Origin: Parietichytrium sp. I65-24A
Lineage: Eukaryota > Sar > Bigyra > Thraustochytrida > Thraustochytriidae
Length of the DNA: 64,000 nt
Direction: 5' to 3'
Assembly: GCA_012862575.1 (NCBI GenBank)
Contig: BLSF01000081.1
Span: 89,933-153,932 of the forward strand
Shown one piece after another: positions 1-8,615 of this stretch. The notes beneath the pieces were generated by a model, which did no database searches, was not told the origin of the DNA, and worked only from the letters and a program-made list of their open reading frames with translations. A program made the translations under genes and the position numbers. Each line of letters starts with the position of its first letter. Position 1 is the stretch's first letter.

Positions 1-408
1 ACACGGAAGCACGGTCAGACGAAGGCTTCGGCGCCAAGAGTGTGGCGAAGCTGCAGGGATAGCTGGAGGTGTTTGTGATAAAATCGCAAGTCCTCCCACC
101 TGAAGGAGACACTCTTTCAGTGTGGCGAGTGTGGCGAGTGTGGGAAAGCATTTACAACACCGTGCTACCGTCCCGCGTCTCAGCCCAACTTGCCACCGAG
201 CTCCTCGCCCGAACCTCAAACTCACACTCACACATACACATACACACATACACACATACACTCACGCCTCGTCTGCCTAGCTCCGTGCCTCTTGCCAGTG
301 CCAGTGGCCGCCTCGCGAGCTGAGCTTGCCTTGTCCACTCTCCATTGTCCCGTGTCACATGTCAGTTGTCACTTGCAGATAACGTTTTACAGCTGTTCGC
401 GGCTGGGA
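1..408. other. Intergenic, 5' flank with CA-rich microsatellite
   Basis: No supported gene. A (CA)n/(CATACA)n-like tract lies at about 221-266. Short open frames here are low-complexity Thr/His readings of that tract. The stretch probably contains the 5' flank of the gene that starts at 409. Confidence 0.6.
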
Positions 409-1113
409 ATGGCTGCGGCACGGGCCGCGACGAGCGAGTCTACGGTGGACAGATGGCTCTCGTGGCTGTCGCAGTCGGGGAGCGTGGAGCGTTTGCGCGA
501 AAAGAAGCTGGAGGAGTGGGAGCTGTGCCGTTGGTTCGGGCGCTGGCGCGAAAACGCAGGGCATTCGCGAAGGACGCGACGAGAAGAGCGGTGTAGGAGA
601 GCGAAGACAGCGCGGCAGAATGTACTGGTGCTGCGGAAGCGGAGGGCTCTGCGCAGCTTGTATGCAGCGATGGCGGCCAGGCTTTTGCGCGGTTTGGCAG
701 TGAAAATGCATGAAACGGCGGTGTTGAGGAAGGGTTTTGAGGCATGGACACGGTGGACCGCGAAGGTGAGGAAGCGCAAGCGTGCGGCGAGGCACAGAGA
801 TCTCACGGTTATGCATGGCTGCTTTGCGCGGTGGGAGGAGTTTGTTCTTAAGCAGAAGAGGAATACATGGGCCACGTTGGCAGAAGCTGCCGCGCGCAAG
901 GAGGTCGAGACGACGCCGTGGCTGGCGAAACATCTGCTGCTGCGCAAGCTGGGCGCAAGTGCGCGTCGAAAGATCCTCCTCGAAGCGTTTAGGTTGTGGC
1001 GGTTCCATGCAACTGTAATTCGCATGCTTGCAGTTGCTCGCCCACGCTCTGCAAAAGCTTCGCTGCGCAATTTATCCCGGCGTGGCACGGGAGTGATCTT
1101 CGAAGTTGCATGA
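409..1113 (+). CDS. Sfi1-like Trp-repeat protein (hypothetical)
   Basis: A basic protein of 234 aa. I chose the ATG at 409 because everything upstream in frame is low-complexity leader without another ATG. It carries several short helices with the spacing of Sfi1-type centrin-binding repeats, in which an aromatic or leucine is followed by xxW: 'WFGRWRENA', 'GFEAWTRW', 'GCFARWEEF' and 'AFRLWRFHA', each about 23-60 residues apart and followed by Arg/Lys-rich stretches. Sfi1 proteins bind centrin at centrosomes or basal bodies, and that role is an inference here. A 382-codon frame runs antisense (387-1535), but its Ser/Arg/His/Cys composition looks like a shadow. After the TGA at 1111 the same frame stays open for 34 more codons of protein-like sequence, so the 3' end is uncertain. 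Confidence 0.5.
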   Translation: MAAARAATSESTVDRWLSWLSQSGSVERLREKKLEEWELCRWFGRWRENAGHSRRTRREERCRRAKTARQNVLVLRKRRALRSLYAAMAARLLRGLAVKMHETAVLRKGFEAWTRWTAKVRKRKRAARHRDLTVMHGCFARWEEFVLKQKRNTWATLAEAAARKEVETTPWLAKHLLLRKLGASARRKILLEAFRLWRFHATVIRMLAVARPRSAKASLRNLSRRGTGVIFEVA

Positions 1114-2123
1114 GGAGGTCTTTTCAAAGACATTCTGGAACCGAGGGTGCTTGGCTGGCACATGGACCTCGAGACTCGGTTCACTTGGCTCGAAAACGTC
1201 ATGTTTTCATTGCAGTGAACACCAGTCTCGAGGAATCCGTTCCTGCTGCGAGTGACCCTTACATTCTTGGAGAGTAGATTCCGGTCAATCTCCATTTGTT
1301 GTTTGCTGGTCAAAGATACTCTGCGATCAATATTATTATTTGTCATTGCAAATGTTAAGGCCAACTCCGCGAGACGTTGAGCATTGCGACTCCAACTTTG
1401 CAAGCTTGAGAACAACCGCACGACGACATCATGTCTGTTACAGATCGATCTTTCGGGTTCTGACACCGATGCCAAGAAATGGTCCACGAACACGTGCACC
1501 GTCCTTGTGCTCCAGTTCAGCCACCGTGCACCCACATCTCATTTCCAAAAGAGTGTTGCTTCCATCCAAGCCTCCAACACTCTCCATTAATTTATTGATC
1601 AAGATCTCTCTCTAAAAAGCTCCAACGAATTGAGTAATTAGTCCACTTTGAACCCTGCATCTCTTGCAGAATTCAGAATTCAGAATTCACTGTTAGATCA
1701 TTTCCAAACAAATTCCATTCCTGCCATCACGCTGCCGCCTTCGTTGACCCAAGCGATCCCAAGCGCATAGTTATGCATAGTTCCATCTCTCACAATCCCA
1801 CCATCGCTAATAACACCGCCGTCCCTGTTGAGCCTCTCCTCTCACTCCCACTCATTCATTCATTCATTCATTCATTCATTCCAGCAACACTCCGCACAAC
1901 TCGAGCCCCATCCGCGCGCGTACACCCCACACCTCCCCGCGTACACCCGCCAGTCTTTCCTCCCCACACGAAAAAAGACAATCCCTCACCTCATCTTTAC
2001 CAGCTCTGCTTCCCACTGCCCCTCAGCACACAGAGACCAGAGACCAGAGACCAGAGACCAGAGAGAGCGCGGACACTCAGAGAGAGAGAGAGCGGGAGAA
2101 GGAAGAACAAATAGCCGAGCAGG
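1114..2123. other. Intergenic, ABCF upstream region with microsatellites
   Basis: No gene supported. It holds a (TCAT)n tract at about 1852-1881, a 7-bp repeat of the type AGACCAG at about 2033-2065 and a GAGAGA tract at about 2083-2097, only about 27 bp before the ABCF start codon. The last is probably 5' UTR or core promoter. Confidence 0.6.
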
Positions 2124-4739
2124 ATGGGAAAAGGCAAGAAGAAGGACCGAATGGCGCTGCTGAGCGCATTGGCGGGCGATCAGGAGGCGGAGTCGCAGGC
2201 GCAGAAGACGACGGAAGAGGAAGGGCTGAGCAGGAAGCAGAAGCGCGAGGCCAAGTTGGCGAAGAAGCAGCAGAACAAGAAGAAGCAGAACAAGAAGAGT
2301 GCGACCAAGCAGGAGAGCGAGGACGACGACGAGATGGAGAATGACAATGACAATGAAAATGAGGATGAGAATGAGAATGAGGAGGAGAATGAGAATGAGA
2401 ATGAGGATGAGAGCGAGGAGGATGCGCCGAAAAAGTCCGCGTTCGCGATGATGGACGACGATGAGGACGACGATGAGGACGACGAGGATGATGAAGGGCA
2501 AGTTCGCGGGGCCGCTTCGGGCTTTGCCGCTCTGGGGCTGTCTGACGAGGAGGAGGAGGAGGAGGACGACTCGAGCAGCAAGAAGAAGAAGAAGAGCAAG
2601 AAGGAGAAGAAGGAAAAGAAGGAGAAGAGCAAAAAGTCCAAAAAGTCCAAGAGCGGAGACGATGAGCAGACCGAGGAGGTATTCTATGGGAATCCTGAGG
2701 ATGAAGGGTTCTACGAACAGTCCAATGTAGACGGCGCTGGAGCTGAGGACGACGCCGAGGATGGGAAGAAAGGCCGCGGGAGAAAAGGCAAGCTTAGCAA
2801 CAAAGAGCGCAGGAAGCTCAAGGAGTCTCAGGAGTCCGAGCTGCGGGACAAGGCTCTCAAGGAACTGGCCAATAAGGAAACCGACTTTGCGGTCTCTGCC
2901 ACCATTCAGGCCAAGGATGAGGCCTGGGAGAATGCAACTGACATCAACATTCCTAGCTTCACAATTTCGGCCTACGGCAGAACGCTTTTCAAGAATGCTG
3001 AGCTCAAGATCGCTGCTGGACGCAAATACGGTATTGTAGGTCCAAACGGACACGGCAAGTCCACCTTGCTCAAGCAAATGGCCAATGGCGAACTTGCGAT
3101 CCCGCCTAAGATTGACTGTCTTTACGTGGAGCAGGAAGTGAAGGCTGACGACACCCCTGCAGTTGAGATGGTGTTATTGGCGGATAAAACCCGCACTCGC
3201 CTGCTCGAGCGCGAGAAGGAAATTATGCATACTCTGGAGAACGATGTCAACGACGAGCTCTCTCTGGAGGAACACGAAAAGCTTCAGACCGAGCTGAAGG
3301 ATGTCACCGACGAGCTGAGGTTGCGCGGCAACGACTCGGCGGAGGCTAGGGCGCTCTCCTTGCTGAACGGTCTAGGTTTCACCAAGGAGATGCAGCGTGC
3401 ACCAACCAAGTCTTTCTCCGGAGGTTGGCGCATGCGTGTGTCGATTGCGCGCGCATTGTTTCTGGAGCCAACCTTGATGCTTCTCGATGAGCCTACTAAC
3501 CACTTGGACCTCAATGCCGTGCTCTGGCTGGACTCGTATTTGCAAAAGTGGAAAAAGACTCTCATGATTGTGTCCCATGACGAAGACTTTTTGGACTCTG
3601 TGTGCACAGATATCATCCACCTCGATCAGCAGAGACTGTTCTACTACAAAGGAAACTTTAGCATGTTCAAAGACCAGCTTGGCATCCACAAGGAGAAGAT
3701 GAAGAAGGATTTTGAAAAGCAAGAAAAGCAGCTCAAGGCGCTGAAGGGCAAAGGTAACACCAACAAGAAAGCTGCTGAACAGCTCGCCAAAAAGTCCAAG
3801 CGTGAGGGTGGCGGCGCGCGCAAAGGCAAGAAGGGATTGGAGCAAGAAGACGAGGATGCTTCTGGTGGTCTTGCCGATCGTCACTTGCTCTCAAGGCCAA
3901 AGGATTACGAGGTCCAGTTCACATTTCCAAACCCGACCGATCTTGCGCCACCTATTATTCAAGTGGACGAAGTATCTTTCGCATACGGGGCAGGCAAGCG
4001 CTTGTTCAAGAAAATCTCTTTTGGTATCGACATGGAGTCCCGTATCACAATCGTCGGTCCTAATGGTGTGGGAAAGTCTACTCTACTAAAGTTGGTCACC
4101 GGAGAGTTGAGTCCAACGAAGGGAGAGGTCAAAATCAATCGATTTCTGCGAATTGCGCGGTATCACCAGCACTTCGTGGACGTGCTCCCACTGGACCTGT
4201 CCCCAGTGGACTTTCTCCGAAATGCACATCCCGAAATTTCGTATCAAGACGCGCGTAACCGCCTGGGCCGTTTTGGCCTTGAGGGAACTGCACACACCAT
4301 CAAGATGCTCAACTGCTCTGGAGGTCAGAAGGCGCGTGTAGTATTCGCCTCCATGAGTTTCCAGGCACCTCACATTCTGATCATGGATGAGCCTACCAAT
4401 AACTTGGATTTGGAGAGTATTGACGCTCTATGCGAGGCTATCAACGCTTTTGAAGGTGGTGTCGTTCTGGTTACTCACGACGCCCGGTTAATTCAGGAGA
4501 CCGAGTGTGTGTTGTGGGTCGTTGAAAAGCAAACTGTGTATGAGCAGATTGGTGGGTTTGAAGCCTACAGAGATGAGATCCTCAGGCGCCTCGCAAAGGA
4601 GGAGGAAGAAGAGAAAGCGCTACTCGAAGAGAAGCAGCAGCGCGCCAACGCTGCCCGCCAGCAAAAATTGGACGAAATTGCCGCCCGCCGCAAGGCCAAG
4701 CTCGCAAAATCCGGCGTGGCGCCTCCAAAAGCACCATAA
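2124..4739 (+). CDS. ABCF-type twin-ATPase, translation/ribosome factor
   Basis: This 871-aa protein of the soluble ABC-F family has no membrane spans. Residues 1 to about 270 are a highly charged Lys/Glu/Asp extension like that of ABCF1/ABC50 and plant GCN4-type proteins. ABC domain 1 has Walker A 'GPNGHGKST' near residue 306, signature 'FSGGW' near 432 and Walker B 'LLDEPTNHLD' near 452. ABC domain 2 has Walker A 'GPNGVGKST' near 644, signature 'CSGGQ' near 732 and Walker B 'IMDEPTNNLD' near 752. Both sites look catalytically complete. ABCF proteins act on ribosomes in initiation, elongation or GCN2 control; the eukaryotic N-extension suggests an ABCF1-like initiation role (inference). The start is the first ATG of the frame. 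The (GAA)/(GAT)-rich repeats of the N-terminus also leave long antisense frames open, and these are not genes. Confidence 0.93.
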   Translation: MGKGKKKDRMALLSALAGDQEAESQAQKTTEEEGLSRKQKREAKLAKKQQNKKKQNKKSATKQESEDDDEMENDNDNENEDENENEEENENENEDESEEDAPKKSAFAMMDDDEDDDEDDEDDEGQVRGAASGFAALGLSDEEEEEEDDSSSKKKKKSKKEKKEKKEKSKKSKKSKSGDDEQTEEVFYGNPEDEGFYEQSNVDGAGAEDDAEDGKKGRGRKGKLSNKERRKLKESQESELRDKALKELANKETDFAVSATIQAKDEAWENATDINIPSFTISAYGRTLFKNAELKIAAGRKYGIVGPNGHGKSTLLKQMANGELAIPPKIDCLYVEQEVKADDTPAVEMVLLADKTRTRLLEREKEIMHTLENDVNDELSLEEHEKLQTELKDVTDELRLRGNDSAEARALSLLNGLGFTKEMQRAPTKSFSGGWRMRVSIARALFLEPTLMLLDEPTNHLDLNAVLWLDSYLQKWKKTLMIVSHDEDFLDSVCTDIIHLDQQRLFYYKGNFSMFKDQLGIHKEKMKKDFEKQEKQLKALKGKGNTNKKAAEQLAKKSKREGGGARKGKKGLEQEDEDASGGLADRHLLSRPKDYEVQFTFPNPTDLAPPIIQVDEVSFAYGAGKRLFKKISFGIDMESRITIVGPNGVGKSTLLKLVTGELSPTKGEVKINRFLRIARYHQHFVDVLPLDLSPVDFLRNAHPEISYQDARNRLGRFGLEGTAHTIKMLNCSGGQKARVVFASMSFQAPHILIMDEPTNNLDLESIDALCEAINAFEGGVVLVTHDARLIQETECVLWVVEKQTVYEQIGGFEAYRDEILRRLAKEEEEEKALLEEKQQRANAARQQKLDEIAARRKAKLAKSGVAPPKAP

Positions 4740-5300
4740 GTCTCGTGTTCCATCCACTCTGGTGCACTTTATATTCCACAAATTTACTAACAATACATCA
4801 CTTCTCCTTTTTTCGCACCTTGCAATCGGAAGATCTCGTAATTTCACACGAAATGCAAAACTCACATCGGTCCTCGGCTCTTGCTAACCATTTAGAGCAG
4901 TTTAACACCGGTTGATTCGCCAAATAAACTGCAAGCGAGTCAACTCAAAGTTCCAAGCAAGCCACTTCCATGCAGAGTTTGCAGGCTTCGCCACTCAAGC
5001 TGGGCGAAACATTCCTAAACTCCCACCCAGGCTTCTCTTCAAATTCGTTTGCAACCCATTCCATCGCAGCAATCTCTCCATCAACGCAGAGTACAGACGT
5101 CAAATTTCTTGCTCACATTGCTGAACGCTCTGTGGCCACAGTGATTGTCACAGACAACGACCATGGAAACGATGGCCATCGCCTTCTGGAGCATTGAGCT
5201 CCGCCGCAACTTGACTCCAAAACACGCAACGTTTTCGAGCGTCTTGCAGACCGTACAATCGGGGTTGCTTTCGATTTGTATGACCCCGACATCCGGGCCC
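4740..5300. other. Intergenic, no gene seen
   Basis: Downstream flank of ABCF. No coding frame has support. An AATAAA at about 4923 could serve as a polyadenylation signal (inference). Confidence 0.5.
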
Positions 5301-5430
5301 TTTGGCATCCTTTGGCATCCTTTGGCATCCTTTGGCATCCTTTGGCATCCTTTGGCATCCTTTGGCATCCTTTGGCATCCTTTGGCATCCTTTGGCATCC
5401 TTTGGCATCCTTTGGCATCCTTTGGCATCC
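5301..5430. repeat. 10-bp minisatellite, 13 perfect tandem copies
   Basis: Thirteen consecutive identical copies of TTTGGCATCC. The unit is not a multiple of three and has no stop in any frame, so all frames through it stay open on both strands, and the apparent proteins spanning it (for example 5081-5503 minus) are artefacts. A second short repeat, CCGACACTG about three times, follows at about 5467-5494. The array lies about 290 bp upstream of the TPR gene start. Confidence 0.98.
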
Positions 5431-5723
5431 TTGGGCAATTGGGTTCGTTCTCAATTCTAATCTCTGACTGCCGACACTGCCGACACTGCCGACAGACCGC
5501 CATACTTTGACGTCTCCGTTTTCAATTGATTTGCTTTTCAAGTCTCCATCATGTTGATCCGTCTCCACACGTCTAATCTTCATGAACATAGTTAGTCTAA
5601 AGAATGAAATAGGCCTTTGCACTCATTGCATCTCATTGCATCTCATTGCACTCATTCCACAACTGGACGAACAACGCTGCAACACTGCAACATTGGGGCC
5701 CCGCAGCAGGCCGGCAGGCGCCC

Positions 5724-7271
5724 ATGTGGAAACTATTGTGTCTGTGTTTGGCGCTGTGCGCGTGGTCGTGTGGGAGCACAACGCGCTTCGTGCGCGTGGC
5801 GAGCGGCGCCGTGGAAGCGCGGCACGCGGTTGATTACACCTGGCGGAATGGGCACTCCGGCGACTCTGGGGATACTGGCGACTCTGACTACTCTGACTAC
5901 TCTGGCGACTCTGGCCCACGGGACCCGGCGCACGGGGACGTGGCAGATGTGGGGTTCATCGCGCTAGCCGATGCCCAGCCGGTGCGACGCGAAGCCGCCG
6001 CGTCAGGTCCGTGGCGCCAGGTGCTCAGCACTGTGGGCGAAATGTTTCGAAGAGGCAGGTCGGAGAAGGGGCAGACCTCCTTCGCCAAAGACGCGAGCGA
6101 GCAGCAGAAGCACAACCAGCAGCAGAATATGGACGGCTCTGATCGCGCTGGCCACGCCAATCGTGGAGGTCAGAGCGCCGAATATGATCACGAGCCTCGC
6201 AATGATGAGCAGCAGCAGAAACAGCGTGTGAATGGGGATGGGGATGGGGATGGGGACGAGGATCTGGGCGGGTCTGATGAAGCCGGAAAGAAATTCGCGG
6301 TGGTGGGGTCTGTGGAGCTAGCATACTTGTACGACGATGTTTTCCTGGAGAACGGGATGAGCATGGCCGAGCAGGATGTGCACCCGAGCGCGAGGCATAG
6401 GTCGGTCGACGGGTTTGACGAGCCGGAGTGGGCGGAGCTGGCAACTAGATGGGACCACGTGCGAGGGATCGAGATGCGTAGAATGCATGGGATGTCGTCT
6501 TCTGAGAAGGAGATTGAGGCCATCTTCCGAGAGCAGGGCGGCGTGCACCAAGTGCGTAAGCAACTGCAGAATAAGATCCTGGTAGCCGGCAGGAGCAACC
6601 CGGAAATGTGGGCGGTGTGGAACCAGCTCGGCAACACCTTCCGGGCGACGGGGGACGTGCACCACGCTATTCAGTGCTTTCGGCGGGCGCTCCACCTTAA
6701 ACCTGACGATGCGGATATTCTCTTAAACCTCGCCGTGGTCCTCCAGAACCTCGGCTTTCTAGACGGCGCGGAGATGCTCATTCGGCACTCCGTGCAACTG
6801 CAACCTCGCGGAGTTCTTCACCATTTTATCCTTGGCAACATTCTCTCAGACCTCGAAAAGTTCCACGAAGCCGTGAACGCTTATCGCTGGTCCTTGCGAG
6901 TGCAGCCCAACTTTTTGCCATCTCTTAAGCGCTTGCAGGAGCTTGGCGAATCAGTGACAGGACCAAACACGAGGGAGTATGTGTCGGAGGAAGGAAGTGC
7001 TCACCAGACGGACTCAGAAACGGAACAGTCCATCGTTGGCTTCAGTGCGGGGGATCTTCTGTACGAAGTATTGTTAGCGAATAATATTATTGGAATCGTC
7101 CTTTTCGGGCTGGGCCTTGCCCTTATATGGTGCAGCGGAGGTGATTTTGGCGATCCAGCAGATGAGAGCGGCGACGAAGACGATGGCGAGGAGAACGCAG
7201 GGGCCGCGCTTGGAAAGGCAAAACGTAAATCTGGAAATCGTAAAAAGCTTAAACAAAAAAAGTTTCAGTAG
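5724..7271 (+). CDS. Type I membrane TPR protein with KKXX tail
   Basis: A 515-aa protein not assigned to a named family. I chose the ATG at 5724 because it begins a convincing signal peptide ('MWKLLCLCLALCAWSCGS'); an in-frame leader upstream adds only non-hydrophobic residues. Then follow a Gly/Asp/Ser repeat (about 45-65), an acidic/Gln-rich low-complexity region, and about three tetratricopeptide repeats at about residues 291-412 ('LGNTFRATGDVHHAIQCFRR' is the clearest helix pair). One hydrophobic span lies at about 447-469 and a basic tail ends in KKFQ. The C-terminal KKXX is the classical COPI-dependent ER retrieval signal of type I membrane proteins, so the TPR domain is predicted to be in the ER lumen (inference). 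A role in ER folding or glycosylation scaffolding is possible but unsupported. Confidence 0.8.
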   Translation: MWKLLCLCLALCAWSCGSTTRFVRVASGAVEARHAVDYTWRNGHSGDSGDTGDSDYSDYSGDSGPRDPAHGDVADVGFIALADAQPVRREAAASGPWRQVLSTVGEMFRRGRSEKGQTSFAKDASEQQKHNQQQNMDGSDRAGHANRGGQSAEYDHEPRNDEQQQKQRVNGDGDGDGDEDLGGSDEAGKKFAVVGSVELAYLYDDVFLENGMSMAEQDVHPSARHRSVDGFDEPEWAELATRWDHVRGIEMRRMHGMSSSEKEIEAIFREQGGVHQVRKQLQNKILVAGRSNPEMWAVWNQLGNTFRATGDVHHAIQCFRRALHLKPDDADILLNLAVVLQNLGFLDGAEMLIRHSVQLQPRGVLHHFILGNILSDLEKFHEAVNAYRWSLRVQPNFLPSLKRLQELGESVTGPNTREYVSEEGSAHQTDSETEQSIVGFSAGDLLYEVLLANNIIGIVLFGLGLALIWCSGGDFGDPADESGDEDDGEENAGAALGKAKRKSGNRKKLKQKKFQ

Positions 7272-7693
7272 ACGTGTTATGGGCCGCAGTACCACGCTTT
7301 TTCACGCACCACTCACGAAAATTGTGACAACAGAAATTTTGGCGGGGGTGAAGATTCATCCCAAGCGGATGTCATCTAACCCCCATCATCCCACGCCACC
7401 TGGTTGACTGTGTGAATATGAATTCAAAATTTTACTTTGATAAAAAGGCTTTTTTTTTCTTCTTTCTACGTGTGTACACGAAAGTATGATTCAAATAAAT
7501 AAAGTGGTTCGCATCCGTTTTGTCCATCCGTGGACAACCTGTCACCCGAAATTCAATAAGTAGTTTGCTGTACATGGGTCTCGAAAAGTTCCGAATAAAT
7601 AAAATAAATAATGGGTCTCGACAACGCAAAGATTGCGGTTGTACAGTATGCGCTGAGGAGGTTCCGCGAGGCAATGTGCACTGCCCGCGCATT
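7272..7693. other. Convergent 3' intergenic spacer
   Basis: The spacer between the plus-strand TPR gene and the minus-strand FIS1-like gene. It is AT-rich around 7425-7610, with AATAAA-like motifs such as the one at about 7496. No gene is seen. Confidence 0.5.
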
Positions 7694-8593
7694 TCAGGCG
7701 CTATTTTTGTGCCAGATGTACGCAGCCGGAACTGCAACGCCCATGGTGAAGAGCAGACCAACCGCACTTCGGCTGAGCATCCAATAATAGGCCAATGATT
7801 TGAGTCCACGAGCACGCTGATGGGCCCCGTTCAGCGTTAAAAGTGTTTCTGCGGCATCAATCGCATGGCGATAGTCGCTCAGCCTGTACAGACCGAGCGC
7901 GCGGTAGTAGATGCACATTTCCAGGAGAACAGATTCGTCTTCGGAAGCGGGCGGAGAAGCCTGTTTTGAGGAGAGCACGTGAGGACTGTGCGACGGTTCT
8001 TCCATACCCCCGTCACTACCGTCGTCCTTGGACTCTTCCTCCTCGGCGTCATCGTCATTGTCGGAGTCCGGCTGCTCCCCGATACTTGTTGGCCCATTTG
8101 AGCAGTGATCAAGATCGTCATTCTTCGAGTTTGGGTCCATACAGTCTTTGCGGTTCAACAAAACAAACCCATCTTCGTCCTCAAGAAAAGGCGTCTCGAT
8201 TTCGGAGTCCATGAGCCACGAGTTTTGGTTCATGCGCTGCATGTCCGCATTCGATATCTCTTCGATGCTGGACGGCGAGCCAAAGCTAGCGCCTCTCTCT
8301 TTCGTCTCAATCTCCCTCTTGAGCAGAGCCTCCAGCTCCTTCAAAAGCTCAATTCCGCGGCGAATCTGCCCGCGACTAGCGCTGCAGCAAAGCGCATACC
8401 CATACTGTAGCTTGATCCTCAAATTCGCCTGCTCTTTGCGCAAGTCTGCATCGTACTCGGACTTGAGTTTGGCGATCACATCCGCAGTTGCCAGCGTCTC
8501 CGCCGCCACTATTTCCGTCTCCAGCGACACCGGTCTTCCTTTCACCAGCACGTGCAGCAGCATTCTCCACCCCACTCTCTCGCAAATCTTCAC
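7694..8593 (-). CDS. FIS1: FIS1-like mitochondrial/peroxisomal fission protein
   Basis: Up to 299 aa from the ATG at 8593; an internal Met at codon 11 (8563) is the alternative. The N-terminal half matches the first Fis1 TPR in pattern: acidic helix, then 'LRIKLQYGYALCCSASRGQI' and 'RRGIELLKEL' (compare the 'FNYAWCLV..S....D...GI.LLE.L' pattern of Fis1). The second TPR, 'YYRALGLYRLSDYRHAIDAA' followed by 'LLTLNG', is at about 225-258. The end has the Fis1 layout, one hydrophobic tail anchor at about 274-294 with a short basic end 'WHKNSA'. Fis1 is normally about 150 aa; here about 120 residues of acidic, Ser-rich sequence separate the two TPRs. Fis1 recruits fission machinery to the outer mitochondrial membrane. 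The 5' end is only 22 bp from an N (8615), so upstream coding sequence could be missing. Identification rests on pattern, not alignment. Confidence 0.65.
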   Translation of the reverse strand: MKICERVGWRMLLHVLVKGRPVSLETEIVAAETLATADVIAKLKSEYDADLRKEQANLRIKLQYGYALCCSASRGQIRRGIELLKELEALLKREIETKERGASFGSPSSIEEISNADMQRMNQNSWLMDSEIETPFLEDEDGFVLLNRKDCMDPNSKNDDLDHCSNGPTSIGEQPDSDNDDDAEEEESKDDGSDGGMEEPSHSPHVLSSKQASPPASEDESVLLEMCIYYRALGLYRLSDYRHAIDAAETLLTLNGAHQRARGLKSLAYYWMLSRSAVGLLFTMGVAVPAAYIWHKNSA

Positions 8594-8614
8594 TCTCTGC
8601 TTAGAATGTTAGAT

Positions 8615-8615
8615 N
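8615..8615. other. Single N, assembly join
   Basis: One ambiguous base sits between the FIS1-like gene and the gene-poor region. The other N in the window (58965) is demonstrably a false join of overlapping contig ends, so this one should be treated as a join of unknown gap size too. No long duplicated flank is visible here; only TGTTAG recurs on both sides. Confidence 0.8.

Noticed and set aside
387-1535. 382-codon minus-strand frame opposite the Sfi1-like gene
   Set aside because: Composition (Ser, Arg, His, Cys rich) and lack of any motif fit an antisense shadow; the plus strand shows the repeated Trp pattern.
1986-3077. 363-codon Leu-rich minus-strand frame inside ABCF
   Set aside because: Reverse reading of the GAA/GAT-rich acidic N-terminus of a certain gene; poly-Leu/Ile is a codon artefact.
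5081-5503. Apparent proteins across the 10-bp minisatellite
   Set aside because: The repeat has no stops in any frame; the frames are open for that reason alone.
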